The translations under genes and the position numbers were made by a program. Positions 1 to 8,764 of a DNA stretch of 64,000 nucleotides are shown piece after piece. Position 1 is the stretch's first letter. The number at the start of each line of letters is the position of its first letter. The stretch lies in the NCBI GenBank assembly GCA_002411345.1, contig DHSL01000017.1, forward strand, positions 78,833 through 142,832. Reading direction: 5' to 3'. The notes beneath the pieces were generated by a model. The model had not been told where the DNA came from, ran no database searches, and worked only from the letters and a program-made list of their open reading frames with translations. Source of the stretch: Bacteroidales bacterium UBA5287 (GTDB lineage: Bacteria > Bacteroidota > Bacteroidia > Bacteroidales > Dysgonomonadaceae).

Positions 1-340
1 ATTCAGCACCTATTTTCTTTACATGTTCAACGATGTTTAGAGCTTGAAAAAAGCGTTCAGAGCTAACAGATAAAGGATACGTATTATTTTTTAGAACGTT
101 ACCAAAAATAAGATATTTAATTCCTCGTTGATAATAATCTTCTACAGCATTAATACAAGTGTGTGTAGTCGCTCCTAACGATAAAGCACGTTCTTCAATT
201 CTCGCTGCCTCTTCGTCCGAAAAACCTCCGGTGTTCACAATAACCGTATGAACTTCTAACCCTTTTTCATTTATCAAGTATGGCACACAAAACGATGTAT
301 CTAGTCCGCCACTGAATGCTAAAACAACTTTTGATTTCAT
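1..340 (-). CDS. argG: Argininosuccinate synthase, N-terminal part (runs off window)
   Basis: Translating the minus strand from an ATG near 340 gives a protein beginning MKSKVVLAFSGGLDTSFC. SGGLDTS (residues 10-16) is the ATP-pyrophosphatase P-loop of argininosuccinate synthases. About 113 residues are visible and the 3' end lies outside the window. The enzyme joins citrulline and aspartate using ATP in arginine synthesis. The start follows the stop codon of the upstream acetyltransferase gene by only a few bases, so the two are co-transcribed. The start coordinate may be off by one or two bases. Identification rests on the motif and the continuing family-like sequence (VIVNTGGFSDEEAARIEERA). 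Confidence 0.88.
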   Translation of the reverse strand, partial: MKSKVVLAFSGGLDTSFCVPYLINEKGLEVHTVIVNTGGFSDEEAARIEERALSLGATTHTCINAVEDYYQRGIKYLIFGNVLKNNTYPLSVSSERFFQALNIVEHVKKIGAE

Positions 341-344
341 ATCT

Positions 345-965
345 CTATTTTTTATATATTTTTTTCGGTACTTTTTTCTTAATGACCGGTTTTACAAGTT
401 TTTTTGCAAAGGTACTAGGTTTCTGAATAGTTTCCTCCTTTTCGGGATCAAATAATAACCCAGTACAAAGACACATTTTGTAATTATTCCTTTCCAGGAT
501 ATCAAAATTACGGCATCCCCGGCATCCTTTCCAGAATTCTTTATCATCGGTTAATTCTGAGAAAGGAACAGGTTTAAATCCCAGCTCCGTGTTCATTTTC
601 ATTACTGCCAATCCGGTAGTAATACTAAATATTTTTGCGCTTGGATATAATTTACGTGACAGTCCGAAGATTTTCTCTTTTACTTTTTTAGCCAATCCTT
701 GATTTCTATAATCCGGGTGTATAATCAAGCCCGAGTTAGCGACAAATTTGTTGTGTCCCCATGTTTCAATATATGAGAATCCCACTATTTTGTCCCCATC
801 TAACGCTACGACTGCTTTACCTGAATTGATTTTTTCAGCAACGTATTCAGGAGTTCTTTTTGCGATGCCTGTTCCACGTACTTGAGCTGATTCATAAATC
901 AGGTCAACAATCTCTTGTGCATATTTTGCGTGACTTTCGTTAGCCACAAATATTTCTACGTTCAT
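345..965 (-). CDS. GNAT-family N-acyltransferase in arginine operon
   Basis: 206 residues. A GNAT fold is indicated by the acyl-CoA-binding stretch around residues 80-95 (IIHPDYRNQGLAKKVKEK). A cysteine-rich tail follows (GCRGCRNF, then KMCLCTGLL), and the protein ends in a lysine-rich stretch. It lies directly upstream of argG. In Bacteroidales a protein of this kind commonly sits at the head of the arg operon, and its position suggests it acylates glutamate as the first committed step (N-acetyl- or N-succinylglutamate synthase). That function is inferred from context, not shown by sequence. The cysteines could bind a metal. ATG start at 965. Confidence 0.8.
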   Translation of the reverse strand: MNVEIFVANESHAKYAQEIVDLIYESAQVRGTGIAKRTPEYVAEKINSGKAVVALDGDKIVGFSYIETWGHNKFVANSGLIIHPDYRNQGLAKKVKEKIFGLSRKLYPSAKIFSITTGLAVMKMNTELGFKPVPFSELTDDKEFWKGCRGCRNFDILERNNYKMCLCTGLLFDPEKEETIQKPSTFAKKLVKPVIKKKVPKKIYKK

Positions 966-1148
966 TTTTTATAGTAAAAGTAAGTTGATAAAGAATTTTA
1001 AATGTCGAAAATTTGATAAATAGAAGAGCCGGCATATAGATTCAACCTCTGAATGTGTATACCGTATTAAGAAAAGCATCGTCGTACAAAAATCTCTTCT
1101 GCTTTATAATTGATTGTGTATTGTAGTAATAACCTTTTCATAGAGATG

Positions 1149-1156
1149 CAAAATTA
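1149..1156 (-). promoter_or_regulatory. Possible -7 element for the GNAT-argG operon
   Basis: On the minus strand the sequence reads TAATTTTG followed by C, a full match to the Bacteroidota -7 consensus TAnnTTTG. It lies about 185 bases upstream of the acetyltransferase start. No clear -33 TTTG was found at the right distance, and the region is very AT-rich, so chance matches are likely. The rest of the 966-1390 gap holds the hairpin at 1311-1342 and no convincing gene. Confidence 0.3.
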
Positions 1157-1310
1157 CACATATTATTTTATACATAAGCACTTTTTGATATAAAAAAACT
1201 GAGAAAAAAGGTAAAAAGGAGCAATAAATAATTTTATTTATTATAATGAGCAAAAAAATATGTTCAAAAAGTCGTTTTTTTATTAACAAAACACGAACTT
1301 TTCAACAAAA

Positions 1311-1342
1311 AACTCAATGTTTAAATAAATTAACATTGAGTT
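1311..1342. repeat. 11-bp perfect inverted repeat upstream of parA
   Basis: AACTCAATGTT (1311-1321) and its exact reverse complement (1332-1342) flank a 10-base AT loop. It ends 48 bases before the parA start. It lacks the T-run of an intrinsic terminator on the plus strand and does not match the parS consensus. It may be an operator or an mRNA hairpin in the parA leader. Confidence 0.5.
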
Positions 1343-1390
1343 AGCCAATTTATTAGTTATTTTGTCGCCAAAAACGAGCAAAGTGTTATT

Positions 1391-2155
1391 ATGGGAAAAA
1401 TTATTTCTTTAGCTAATCAAAAGGGAGGGGTTGGAAAGACCACTACTACAATAAATCTAGCCGCATCTCTGGCTGCTTTGGATAAAACAGTGTTGGTTAT
1501 AGATGCAGACCCGCAGGCTAATGCTTCGTCGGGTCTTGGTATTGACATCAAAACCACAAAAAACACCATTTATGAAGGTATCATTGGAGAGAGTTCAGCC
1601 GAAGATTGTGTTCATAAAACTCCTTTTGACAATATCGATATCATCTCATCTCATATAAATCTTGTTGGAGCCGAAGTAGAAATGGTCCAAATGGATAATC
1701 GCGAAAAGCGTATCAGAGATTTTCTCAAACCATTAGAAGAAAAATATGATTTTATCTTGATTGACTGTTCCCCTTCTTTAGGTATTATTACCGTGAATGC
1801 TTTAACCGCATCTGATTCTGTTTTGATTCCTGTTCAGTGTGAATATTTTGCATTGGAAGGATTGTCTAAGTTGTTGAATACTATAAAGATTATTAAATCT
1901 AAATTGAATCCAGAGCTTGAGATTGAAGGTTTTTTATTGACTATGTATGATGCCCGTCTTCGTTTGCACAATCAAGTATATGAAGAAGTAAAAAGTCATT
2001 TCAGGGAATTAGTATTTAAAACTGTGATCCAGCGAAATATTACTTTGAGTGAATCTCAAAGTCATGCTTTGCCTGCCCTTATTTATGATGCAGCCTCAAG
2101 AGGTGCTATGAATTATATGCAGTTAGCACAAGAGCTAATAGAAAAAAATTCCTAA
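1391..2155 (+). CDS. parA: ParA/Soj chromosome-partitioning ATPase
   Basis: 254 residues, the usual length for chromosomal ParA/Soj. The deviant Walker A motif KGGVGKTTT (residues 11-19) is at the N-terminus, the Walker A' stretch VIDADPQAN follows near residue 38, and the Walker B-like stretch FILIDCSPSLG is near residue 122. ParA binds DNA non-specifically as an ATP dimer and moves ParB-parS complexes during chromosome segregation. parB follows after 25 bases. The order parA, parB, DUF5683, lytic transglycosylase is one I know from other Bacteroidales. ATG start. Confidence 0.95.
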   Translation: MGKIISLANQKGGVGKTTTTINLAASLAALDKTVLVIDADPQANASSGLGIDIKTTKNTIYEGIIGESSAEDCVHKTPFDNIDIISSHINLVGAEVEMVQMDNREKRIRDFLKPLEEKYDFILIDCSPSLGIITVNALTASDSVLIPVQCEYFALEGLSKLLNTIKIIKSKLNPELEIEGFLLTMYDARLRLHNQVYEEVKSHFRELVFKTVIQRNITLSESQSHALPALIYDAASRGAMNYMQLAQELIEKNS

Positions 2156-2160
2156 CTTTG
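2153..2160 (+). promoter_or_regulatory. Possible internal -7 element before parB
   Basis: TAACTTTG matches TAnnTTTG exactly and overlaps the parA stop codon, about 20 bases before the parB start. No good -33 element was seen, so it may be chance. If real, it would let parB be transcribed separately. Confidence 0.28.
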
Positions 2161-2180
2161 CATGTATATAATTAAGTATA

Positions 2181-3074
2181 ATGAGTAAGAAAAATGCCCT
2201 GGGACGTGGACTCGATGCACTTATCACTTTTGATGATCTTGATACGCAGGGATCTTCGTCCATAAATGAAATTGAATTATATAAAATTTCTCCTAACCCT
2301 GATCAACCTCGAACAGTTTTTGATGAGGAATCTTTGGAAGAGTTAGCAGCTTCAATATCCAAGATTGGAGTTATTCAACCTGTTACCCTCCGTCAATTGG
2401 ATGATGATTCATATCAGATCATTGCCGGTGAGCGTCGTTATCGTGCTTCGATAATGGCCGGGTTAGATTCTATACCAGCCTATATTAAATCTGTAGATGA
2501 AGATTCTGTAATGGAGATGGCGCTGATTGAGAATATTCAGCGTGAAGATTTGAACTCTATAGAAATTGCGCTTGCATATCAGAATCTTATTAATTCATTG
2601 GTGCTAACGCAAGAACAATTGAGTGAACGTGTTGGTAAAAAAAGAGCGACCATTACAAATTATCTTCGTTTACTAAAACTGCCTGCTGAAGTACAGATGG
2701 GCGTTAAAGACAAGAAAATTGATATGGGTCATGCCCGTTCTTTAGTCGCATTGAATGATCCTGTTGCCCAGATATCGCTTTACAATCTTATTCTCGAGAA
2801 AGGCATGTCTGTAAGAGAAGTAGAAGCTATTGTTCGTGAGGTTAATGATGGAAAATCTTTAGAAGAGTTGATTTCCAAGAAGCCACCAAAAAAGAATTCG
2901 TCAGCCACAGCCACTAAGGATGGTGAACTTGCTAAACTGGAGAAACATTTATCGGATTACTTCAAGACCAAAGTTCAGTTTTCTTGCAACAATAAGGGTA
3001 TAGGTAAAATCACGATACCGTTCAGTTCCATTGAACAAATGGAGAGAATAATCGAGATGTTTGAAAAAAATTGA
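2181..3074 (+). CDS. parB: ParB/Spo0J centromere-binding protein
   Basis: 297 residues. It has an N-terminal ParB/Sulfiredoxin-type nuclease-fold domain with the nucleotide-binding motif GERRYRAS (about residue 82), the conserved ENIQREDLNSIE stretch, a helix-turn-helix region (SERVGKKRATITNYLRLLKLP), and a C-terminal dimerisation domain. Family members are CTP-dependent clamps that load at parS sites and partner with ParA. It lies 25 bases after parA. No complete parS site was recognised in the window. Confidence 0.95.
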   Translation: MSKKNALGRGLDALITFDDLDTQGSSSINEIELYKISPNPDQPRTVFDEESLEELAASISKIGVIQPVTLRQLDDDSYQIIAGERRYRASIMAGLDSIPAYIKSVDEDSVMEMALIENIQREDLNSIEIALAYQNLINSLVLTQEQLSERVGKKRATITNYLRLLKLPAEVQMGVKDKKIDMGHARSLVALNDPVAQISLYNLILEKGMSVREVEAIVREVNDGKSLEELISKKPPKKNSSATATKDGELAKLEKHLSDYFKTKVQFSCNNKGIGKITIPFSSIEQMERIIEMFEKN

Positions 3075-3081
3075 AAACGGA

Positions 3082-3828
3082 ATGACAAACAGACTGATGT
3101 GTTTATTTATTTTTATAGTGGCTGTTTGTGTTAATTTAAAAGCACAAACAACCTCGATTATAAATTCACTTGATTCGGTTGTTGTTAGTGATTCCACTCT
3201 GTTAACTGCTGTCGAGTCAAAAGCCAAAGCGGCTCAAATTGCTGAAGGTATCCAATTTAAAGCAGACAGCATACTTTCTGCAACAGCATCTGCTGTGATC
3301 ATTGATACAATTGGAAAAAAAGAAGAGTTTTCTCCTGTTCCCCGGAAAGCAGTCCTATATTCAGCTTTTCTTCCCGGTTTGGGACAGATTTATAACAAGA
3401 AGTATTGGAAATTGCCTCTTATATACGGAGGATTTTTTGGATTTACTTATGCCATTAGTTGGAATAATCGTTATTATAAAGATTATTTTTATGGCTTTCG
3501 TGATCTTACTGATGATGATGATTCAACCAATAGTTGGCATAATTTCCTACCTTACGGTCAGTCGCCAGAGTCGGCTGATAAAAAATGGCTTGAAGAAACG
3601 TTGAGAAGACGTAAAGATTATTACCGCCGTTACAGAGATATGAGCATTATTGGTACTGCTGCGCTTTATGCATTGAATATTATTGATGCATATGTAGATG
3701 CCAGTTTGTTTAATTTTGATATGAGTCCCGATCTCTCTATGAATATTAAACCGACTGCCATTCAGGCTAATTACATGAAAAATGTTGGAAACACTGCTTT
3801 TGGACTTCAGTGTAGTATAAGTTTCTGA
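3082..3828 (+). CDS. DUF5683 membrane/exported protein
   Basis: The ATG at 3082 is chosen because the frame upstream opens only with a TTG that overlaps parB, while this ATG begins a clean signal sequence (MTNRLMCLFIFIVAVCVNLKAQ) 7 bases after the parB stop. The product is about 248 residues. The core AFLPGLGQIYNKKYWKLPLIYGG and the later LNIIDAYVDASLFNFDMS are the marks of DUF5683, a family that follows parAB in many Bacteroidales. Function is unknown. It has at least two hydrophobic segments in the centre. The position suggests a role near the envelope during division, which is inference only. Confidence 0.85.
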   Translation: MTNRLMCLFIFIVAVCVNLKAQTTSIINSLDSVVVSDSTLLTAVESKAKAAQIAEGIQFKADSILSATASAVIIDTIGKKEEFSPVPRKAVLYSAFLPGLGQIYNKKYWKLPLIYGGFFGFTYAISWNNRYYKDYFYGFRDLTDDDDSTNSWHNFLPYGQSPESADKKWLEETLRRRKDYYRRYRDMSIIGTAALYALNIIDAYVDASLFNFDMSPDLSMNIKPTAIQANYMKNVGNTAFGLQCSISF

Positions 3829-3847
3829 CTAAAAGAATTTTATTATT

Positions 3848-5515
3848 ATGTTTAAGAATTTTGTAGTCTTTACATTAACTGTAATGTCATTTGTGTCCTT
3901 TTCAGAGGCCCAAATTCAAATGTTTCGTCCTCAGAGTGATTCGTTAATAGATAAGGATGATGAGATTGTTCCTGAAGGATTATCAGGGAATTTAAATACA
4001 CTTTTACACGAATGGCAGCTTGAATTCTCATCTGCAGATAAAAACTGCAGGCAAGGATTGAACGTCGTTTTTCATGACTCAGTGTATATGAATCGTCTTT
4101 ATAATTTACCGACTGTAATGGAGATGTCATATAATGAAGTCGTTCGCTCATATATTGACAGATATTCAGATAGAAACCGAAATATGGTAGGCTATTTAGC
4201 TACTATTGGTGACTATTATTTCCCAATGTTTGAACAGGCACTTGACAAATATGGTCTTCCACTTGAATTAAAATATTTACCGGTTATAGAATCAGCGCTT
4301 AATCCGATAGCTGTTTCGAGAGTAGGAGCGACAGGATTGTGGCAGTTTATGTTAAAGACCGGACAAAGTTACGGCTTAGAAGTAAACAGTCTGGTTGATG
4401 AAAGGCGTGATCCACATAAGGCAACAGATGCCGCAGCCCGTTATTTGTTAGACTTACATAAGTTATATGAAGATTGGAATCTTGTTATCGCAGCCTATAA
4501 TTGCGGTCCCGGGAATGTGAACAAAGCCATTTCGCGCAGCGGAGGAAAGCGTGATTATTGGGAGATATATAAATATCTTCCAAAAGAGACACGAGGATAT
4601 GTACCGGCTTTTATTGCTGCAACCTATATAATGAATTATTACCCTTCACATAATATTTGTGCTGTTGAATCAAACAATGATATGATTGCAATGGATACAA
4701 TTCATGTAAACAAACAACTACATTTCAAGCAAATATCAGATGTGTTGAGCATACCTATGGAAAAGTTAAGAAGAATGAATCCTCAATATAAGATGGATAT
4801 AATTCCAGGTGGTGTTCAGAGCTATGTTCTTGTATTACCAACAAATAAGGTACTTGCATTTATAGAACAGCAAGACACCATTACGAATTACAATAGAGAT
4901 ACCTTTTTTACGCATCGTTTAAATACAGATCAATATATTAATAGCAGTTATTCCTCCAATGTCTCTTCGGGTGGAACACAGAATGTCTATTATAAAGTAA
5001 AGAAGGGAGATAACCTTGGTAAGATTGCACAAAGAAATCATACTACAGTAGCTCAACTCAAGAAGTGGAATAATTTAAAATCCAATATGATAAGTGCAGG
5101 GAAGAGTTTGATTGTTCAGAAAAAAGTTGTACCCGTGGATGACGAAACAATCAAAGACGAAGCAATATTAGCCGATAACGCATCTACAAAAGTCAGCGGT
5201 GAAACAAAGAATATCTATTATAAAATTAAAAAAGGCGATTCTCTTTCCGAGATTGCCGATCGTTTTGGTACAAGTGTTAATCAATTAAAAGCGTGGAATA
5301 ATTTGAAATCCAACAGGATTGATATGGGTAAAAGTCTGATAGTCAAGAAGGAGTCAGTCCCTATAATCGCGGAGAAGTTAGATGATTCAAAAACTCAAGA
5401 AACGAAAGTCGATTCCACAAATAATCAAAGCGATATTATTTCTGCATATCTGAATAATCAATTGAAAGGAGCAGATATTGATTCGACTGCAATAAAGGGT
5501 AATGTATTAAATTAA
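3848..5515 (+). CDS. MltD-like lytic transglycosylase with two LysM domains
   Basis: 555 residues with a signal peptide ending near residue 21 (SFSEAQ). The SLT/lysozyme-like domain carries catalytic Glu148 in the context IESALNPIAVSRVGATGLWQ, with the later AAYNCGPGNVNKAI motif. Two LysM domains follow (YYKVKKGDNLGKIAQRNHTT near residue 378 and YYKIKKGDSLSEIADRFGTS near 456), giving peptidoglycan binding. It cleaves the glycan strand to 1,6-anhydromuramic products in the periplasm. It lies 20 bases after the DUF5683 gene, in the parAB operon. Confidence 0.93.
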   Translation: MFKNFVVFTLTVMSFVSFSEAQIQMFRPQSDSLIDKDDEIVPEGLSGNLNTLLHEWQLEFSSADKNCRQGLNVVFHDSVYMNRLYNLPTVMEMSYNEVVRSYIDRYSDRNRNMVGYLATIGDYYFPMFEQALDKYGLPLELKYLPVIESALNPIAVSRVGATGLWQFMLKTGQSYGLEVNSLVDERRDPHKATDAAARYLLDLHKLYEDWNLVIAAYNCGPGNVNKAISRSGGKRDYWEIYKYLPKETRGYVPAFIAATYIMNYYPSHNICAVESNNDMIAMDTIHVNKQLHFKQISDVLSIPMEKLRRMNPQYKMDIIPGGVQSYVLVLPTNKVLAFIEQQDTITNYNRDTFFTHRLNTDQYINSSYSSNVSSGGTQNVYYKVKKGDNLGKIAQRNHTTVAQLKKWNNLKSNMISAGKSLIVQKKVVPVDDETIKDEAILADNASTKVSGETKNIYYKIKKGDSLSEIADRFGTSVNQLKAWNNLKSNRIDMGKSLIVKKESVPIIAEKLDDSKTQETKVDSTNNQSDIISAYLNNQLKGADIDSTAIKGNVLN

Positions 5516-5529
5516 AAAGAATATTATTA

Positions 5530-6333
5530 GTGAAGTCTGTTCACGATTTGAAATCGTTTTTAGATAATAAAGTATTACAATATAATCAAGTAAGTTTCAT
5601 AGAAAACGACCCCATTTCTATTCCTCACCTGTTTGAGAAGAAACAAGATATCGAGATTATGGGTTTTTTTGCAGCTGTTTTAGCATGGGGGCAAAGAAAA
5701 ACCATCATTTCGAAGTGCAAAGATTTGATTGACAGGTTTAACGGAGAACCTTTTAGGTTTATTGTTAACCATTCCTATGAAGATTTAAAGCAGTTAATCG
5801 ATTTCAAACATAGGACTTTTAATGACACCGACCTACTTTATTTTGTAGATTTTTTGCACCGTCATTATTTGCGTTATGACACGTTAGAAGAAGCTTTTTT
5901 AAACAATGGGCAGTTTTTATCCGTAGAACACTCTTTGGTGCATTTTGAACGATATTTCTTTGACAATCCCAATGCCCCACAAAGAACCCGCAAACATATC
6001 GCGACACCTATACGAAATTCCGCTTGCAAACGAATGAACATGTTTTTAAGATGGATGGTACGTGATGACAAAGCAGGAGTAGATTTTGGTTTATGGAAAA
6101 AGATACCTAAAAGCGAACTAGTATGTCCCATTGATGTTCATGTAGAAAGAACATCACGTCAGTTAGGATTGATTTCACGAAAGAATGTTGATTGGCATAC
6201 AGCATTAGAATTAACCCAGAACCTGCAATTATTGGATTGTAATGACCCCGTGAAATATGATTTTGCACTATTTGGATTGTCTGTCGAACATGATTTGTCC
6301 GATGTACAAATAAGATTTATTCAAAAGGGCTAA
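5530..6333 (+). CDS. TIGR02757 family protein
   Basis: 267 residues, matching the usual length of TIGR02757, a Bacteroidota/spirochaete family of unknown function. Family-like stretches include FIENDPISIPHLFEKKQDIEIMGF at the N-terminus, NMFLRWMVRDD in the middle, and CPIDVHVERTSRQLGL. The start is GTG at 5530. The next in-frame ATG would remove the conserved N-terminus, so GTG is preferred. The arrangement RWMVRxD...G...DVHV resembles helix-hairpin-helix DNA glycosylase-like folds, but I would not assign that. It is last in the parA-to-transglycosylase gene run and overlaps the convergent permease gene by 17 bases. Confidence 0.82.
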   Translation: MKSVHDLKSFLDNKVLQYNQVSFIENDPISIPHLFEKKQDIEIMGFFAAVLAWGQRKTIISKCKDLIDRFNGEPFRFIVNHSYEDLKQLIDFKHRTFNDTDLLYFVDFLHRHYLRYDTLEEAFLNNGQFLSVEHSLVHFERYFFDNPNAPQRTRKHIATPIRNSACKRMNMFLRWMVRDDKAGVDFGLWKKIPKSELVCPIDVHVERTSRQLGLISRKNVDWHTALELTQNLQLLDCNDPVKYDFALFGLSVEHDLSDVQIRFIQKG

Positions 6334-7459
6334 CCGTATCTTTTGTTTTCTTAATGCGACGAGACTTGTGCTTTAGTTGTCGCAACTTATTCATTCTCAA
6401 GTTATATTCCTTTTTTGATGTAACCCTCGGTTCCGCTTTAGATCCCGGGATATAATCGCGTCGATACATATTAATAAATAATATAAGAAGTGAGAGCAGC
6501 AGCGGTCCAAATATCACCCCCCACAAACCAAAAATAGGGATACCCATTAGGACTCCAAAGAATGTGATAAGCGGGTGAATATTAGCGATTTGTTTTTGGA
6601 GTACAAAGCGAAAAACCGTATCAGAACCACCAATTATAGCAAGACCATAAACCAGTAAAAGCGCCCCTCTCACATAATCCCCCTGAAGAATTGGTATCAG
6701 TCCCACCGGCAGCCAAACCAGTGAAGTTCCAATTATAGGAATGATTGTAGTGAAAGAAACCAAAATAGCCAAAACGACAGTATTGCCAATACCAAAGAAA
6801 GTATAACCAATATAAGCGATGATGCCCTGTAGTACAGCTACGACCGGTATTCCAACCGCAGTAGCTTTAATAATGTTTTTTGTTTCGTCTTTAAGTATAT
6901 CTTTATTATCCCGGCGGAAAGGAAGAATTTCATAAATAGTCTTTTCAAACGAATCGTAATTGATCAGCATAAAGTATAAAGCAAAGATTGCGATAAAGCT
7001 GTTGATGATCAGCGAGTATCCACCCGAAAGTAATCTTTGTGCCAAGCCCGTGATTATGGCGCCTGTATTAGAAAGGTCGGGAGTATTCAATTCTGTTCCG
7101 ATCATTTTCTCAATTCTATCAATCAACTCAATTATTTGTTGTTTGATAGATTCGATATCGATTTGTATTCCCGAAACTTCATTAACGATCATTAGACCAA
7201 TACCCGAAATAGGTATTAGAAAAACTATTATTACTTCAATTAGAATTGTTATGGCACTAAGACTTCGTCCCCATTTTCTTTTTTCCACAAGCTTCGCCAT
7301 TTGGTTGCGGACCAAAGCGTAAATAGTACTTGCTGCCAGTAATCCAGTAATATATACCCAAAGTTCTCTTCCGATAATCAGGACCAATAATATAACAAGT
7401 GCAATCAGAACAAATCTGTGCTCCTTGTGATTATTTGATTTGAGTAAATTTATGTCCAT
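6317..7459 (-). CDS. AI-2E family membrane transporter
   Basis: 380 residues with about eight hydrophobic segments and the family C-terminal hallmark (FRFVLQKQIANIHPLITFFGVLMGIPIFGLWGVIFGPLL). PF01594 members include the AI-2 exporter TqsA and sodium/proton antiporters, so the substrate cannot be read from sequence. The cytoplasmic tail is basic (KLRQLKHKSRRIKKTKD). The gene stands alone on the minus strand. Its 3' end overlaps the convergent TIGR02757 gene, with no terminator hairpin between them. Confidence 0.88.
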   Translation of the reverse strand: MDINLLKSNNHKEHRFVLIALVILLVLIIGRELWVYITGLLAASTIYALVRNQMAKLVEKRKWGRSLSAITILIEVIIVFLIPISGIGLMIVNEVSGIQIDIESIKQQIIELIDRIEKMIGTELNTPDLSNTGAIITGLAQRLLSGGYSLIINSFIAIFALYFMLINYDSFEKTIYEILPFRRDNKDILKDETKNIIKATAVGIPVVAVLQGIIAYIGYTFFGIGNTVVLAILVSFTTIIPIIGTSLVWLPVGLIPILQGDYVRGALLLVYGLAIIGGSDTVFRFVLQKQIANIHPLITFFGVLMGIPIFGLWGVIFGPLLLSLLILFINMYRRDYIPGSKAEPRVTSKKEYNLRMNKLRQLKHKSRRIKKTKDTVSPFE

Positions 7460-7543
7460 TTAGTTATTTTATCGGATTAAAACATAGTAATAACCTATTT
7501 AGATAATAAAAGTAAACAAAAAATTCGGAAGGGAAAAATTATT

Positions 7544-8654
7544 TTACTCCCCACCGAATTCCATTAGATAAGCTTTTATAAACTCATCAATATCACCATC
7601 CATAACGCCATTTACGTCAGACGTCTGGTAGTTTGTGCGATGATCTTTTACCCGTCGGTCGTCGAAAACATAGCTACGAATTTGCGAACCCCATTCGATC
7701 TTTTTCTTTCCCGCCTCAACTTCAGCTTGTGCTGCCCGGCGTTTTTCCAGTTCGATGTCATAGAGTTGCGACTTCAGTAAACGCATTGCGTTATCACGAT
7801 TATCCATTTGAGAGCGACTCTCTGTATTCTCAATCACGATTTCCTTCTCTTCGCCTGTAACCTCATCGTTATAAACATAATGCAGTCGCACTCCCGTCTC
7901 CACCTTATTAACATTCTGTCCACCTGCACCAGACGAGCGGAAAGTATCCCAGCTGATGTTAGCCGGATTGACATTTATTTCAATGGTGTCATCCACGAGT
8001 GGTACAACGAAAACCGATGCAAAAGAAGTCATTCTTTTACCCTGCGCATTGTATGGAGAAACACGAACCAAGCGATGCACCCCGTTTTCGCTTTTCAAGA
8101 ATCCATAAGCCAGATCACCTTCGACTTGTAAAGTCGCCGTTTTGATACCCGCATCATCACCATCCTGCCAGTTAGAAACATTAGCTTTGTAACCTTTGCT
8201 TTCGCACCATCGTTGGTACATTCTGAAAAGCATTGACGCCCAATCCTGACTTTCTGTACCACCTGCACCCGCATTTATCTTTAATACCGCACCCAGTTTA
8301 TCCTCTTCACGGCGCAGCATATTTTTCAGTTCCAGGTCTTCTATAAGTTTGATAGCCAGTGTGTAGCCGATATCCACTTCCTCTTCCGATACAATACCCT
8401 CTTTTGCATATTCAAATGCAAGTTGTAGTTCGTCCGCCGCCGACTTCACTTCATTGTAAGCATTAATCCATCCTTTCAGTTCCCGCACAACTCTCATTTG
8501 TGCTTCAGCCGATTTGGAATCGCTCCAAAAATCAGGAGATTGCGTTCTCAGTTCTTCTTCTTCTAGTTGAATAATCTTTGCATCGACGTCAAAGGTACCC
8601 CCTCAGCGCGTTCTCGCGCTCCAACACATCTTTTAGTTGGTCTGCTGTTATCAT
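7544..8654 (-). CDS. prfB: Peptide chain release factor 2 (programmed +1 frameshift)
   Basis: Translation starts at the ATG at 8654 and reads 21 codons (MITADQLKDVLERENALRGYL) to an in-frame TGA at 8591-8589. The context is AGGGGG-TAC-CTT-TGA-C, the classic prfB autoregulatory site: a Shine-Dalgarno-like run, CUU slippery codon and UGA. After a +1 shift the frame continues from 8590 to 7544, giving about 369 residues in all. The GGQ peptidyl-hydrolysis motif (SGAGGQNVNKVETG) is present. The codon-recognition tripeptide reads SPY (LVRVSPYNAQGKR) rather than the SPF of E. coli, which I believe is usual in this phylum. RF2 ends translation at UGA and UAA. Confidence 0.96.
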
Positions 8655-8689
8655 AATTTGTTAGTTTTCTAATTATAAGTTTTAAGGTA

Positions 8690-8697
8690 CAAAAATA
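8690..8697 (-). promoter_or_regulatory. prfB -7 promoter element
   Basis: The minus strand reads TATTTTTG, a full match to TAnnTTTG, 36 bases upstream of the prfB ATG. No strong -33 TTTG is visible. Confidence 0.45.
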
Positions 8698-8764
8698 CAT
8701 AAAAGCCATCAAACCCACAAATGGAGAAAAAATGATGGTCCTAAATCTAATGATTTCAGTTCGA

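Noticed and set aside
870..885. TGTTCCACGTACTTGA, resembling a parS site near parAB
   Set aside because: Only the left half matches the parS palindrome (TGTTnCACGT); the right half does not, and it lies inside the acetyltransferase gene.
1040..1054. ATTCA-N5-TGAAT palindrome as an ArgR box
   Set aside because: The half-sites are in the opposite order and spacing from a known ARG box (TGAAT-N8-ATTCA); no second box is present.
1104..1289. 61-codon frame on the minus strand in the gap before parA
   Set aside because: Very AT-rich, made of Ile/Leu/Phe/Tyr runs by composition, no family resemblance, and it overlaps a better candidate -7 element.
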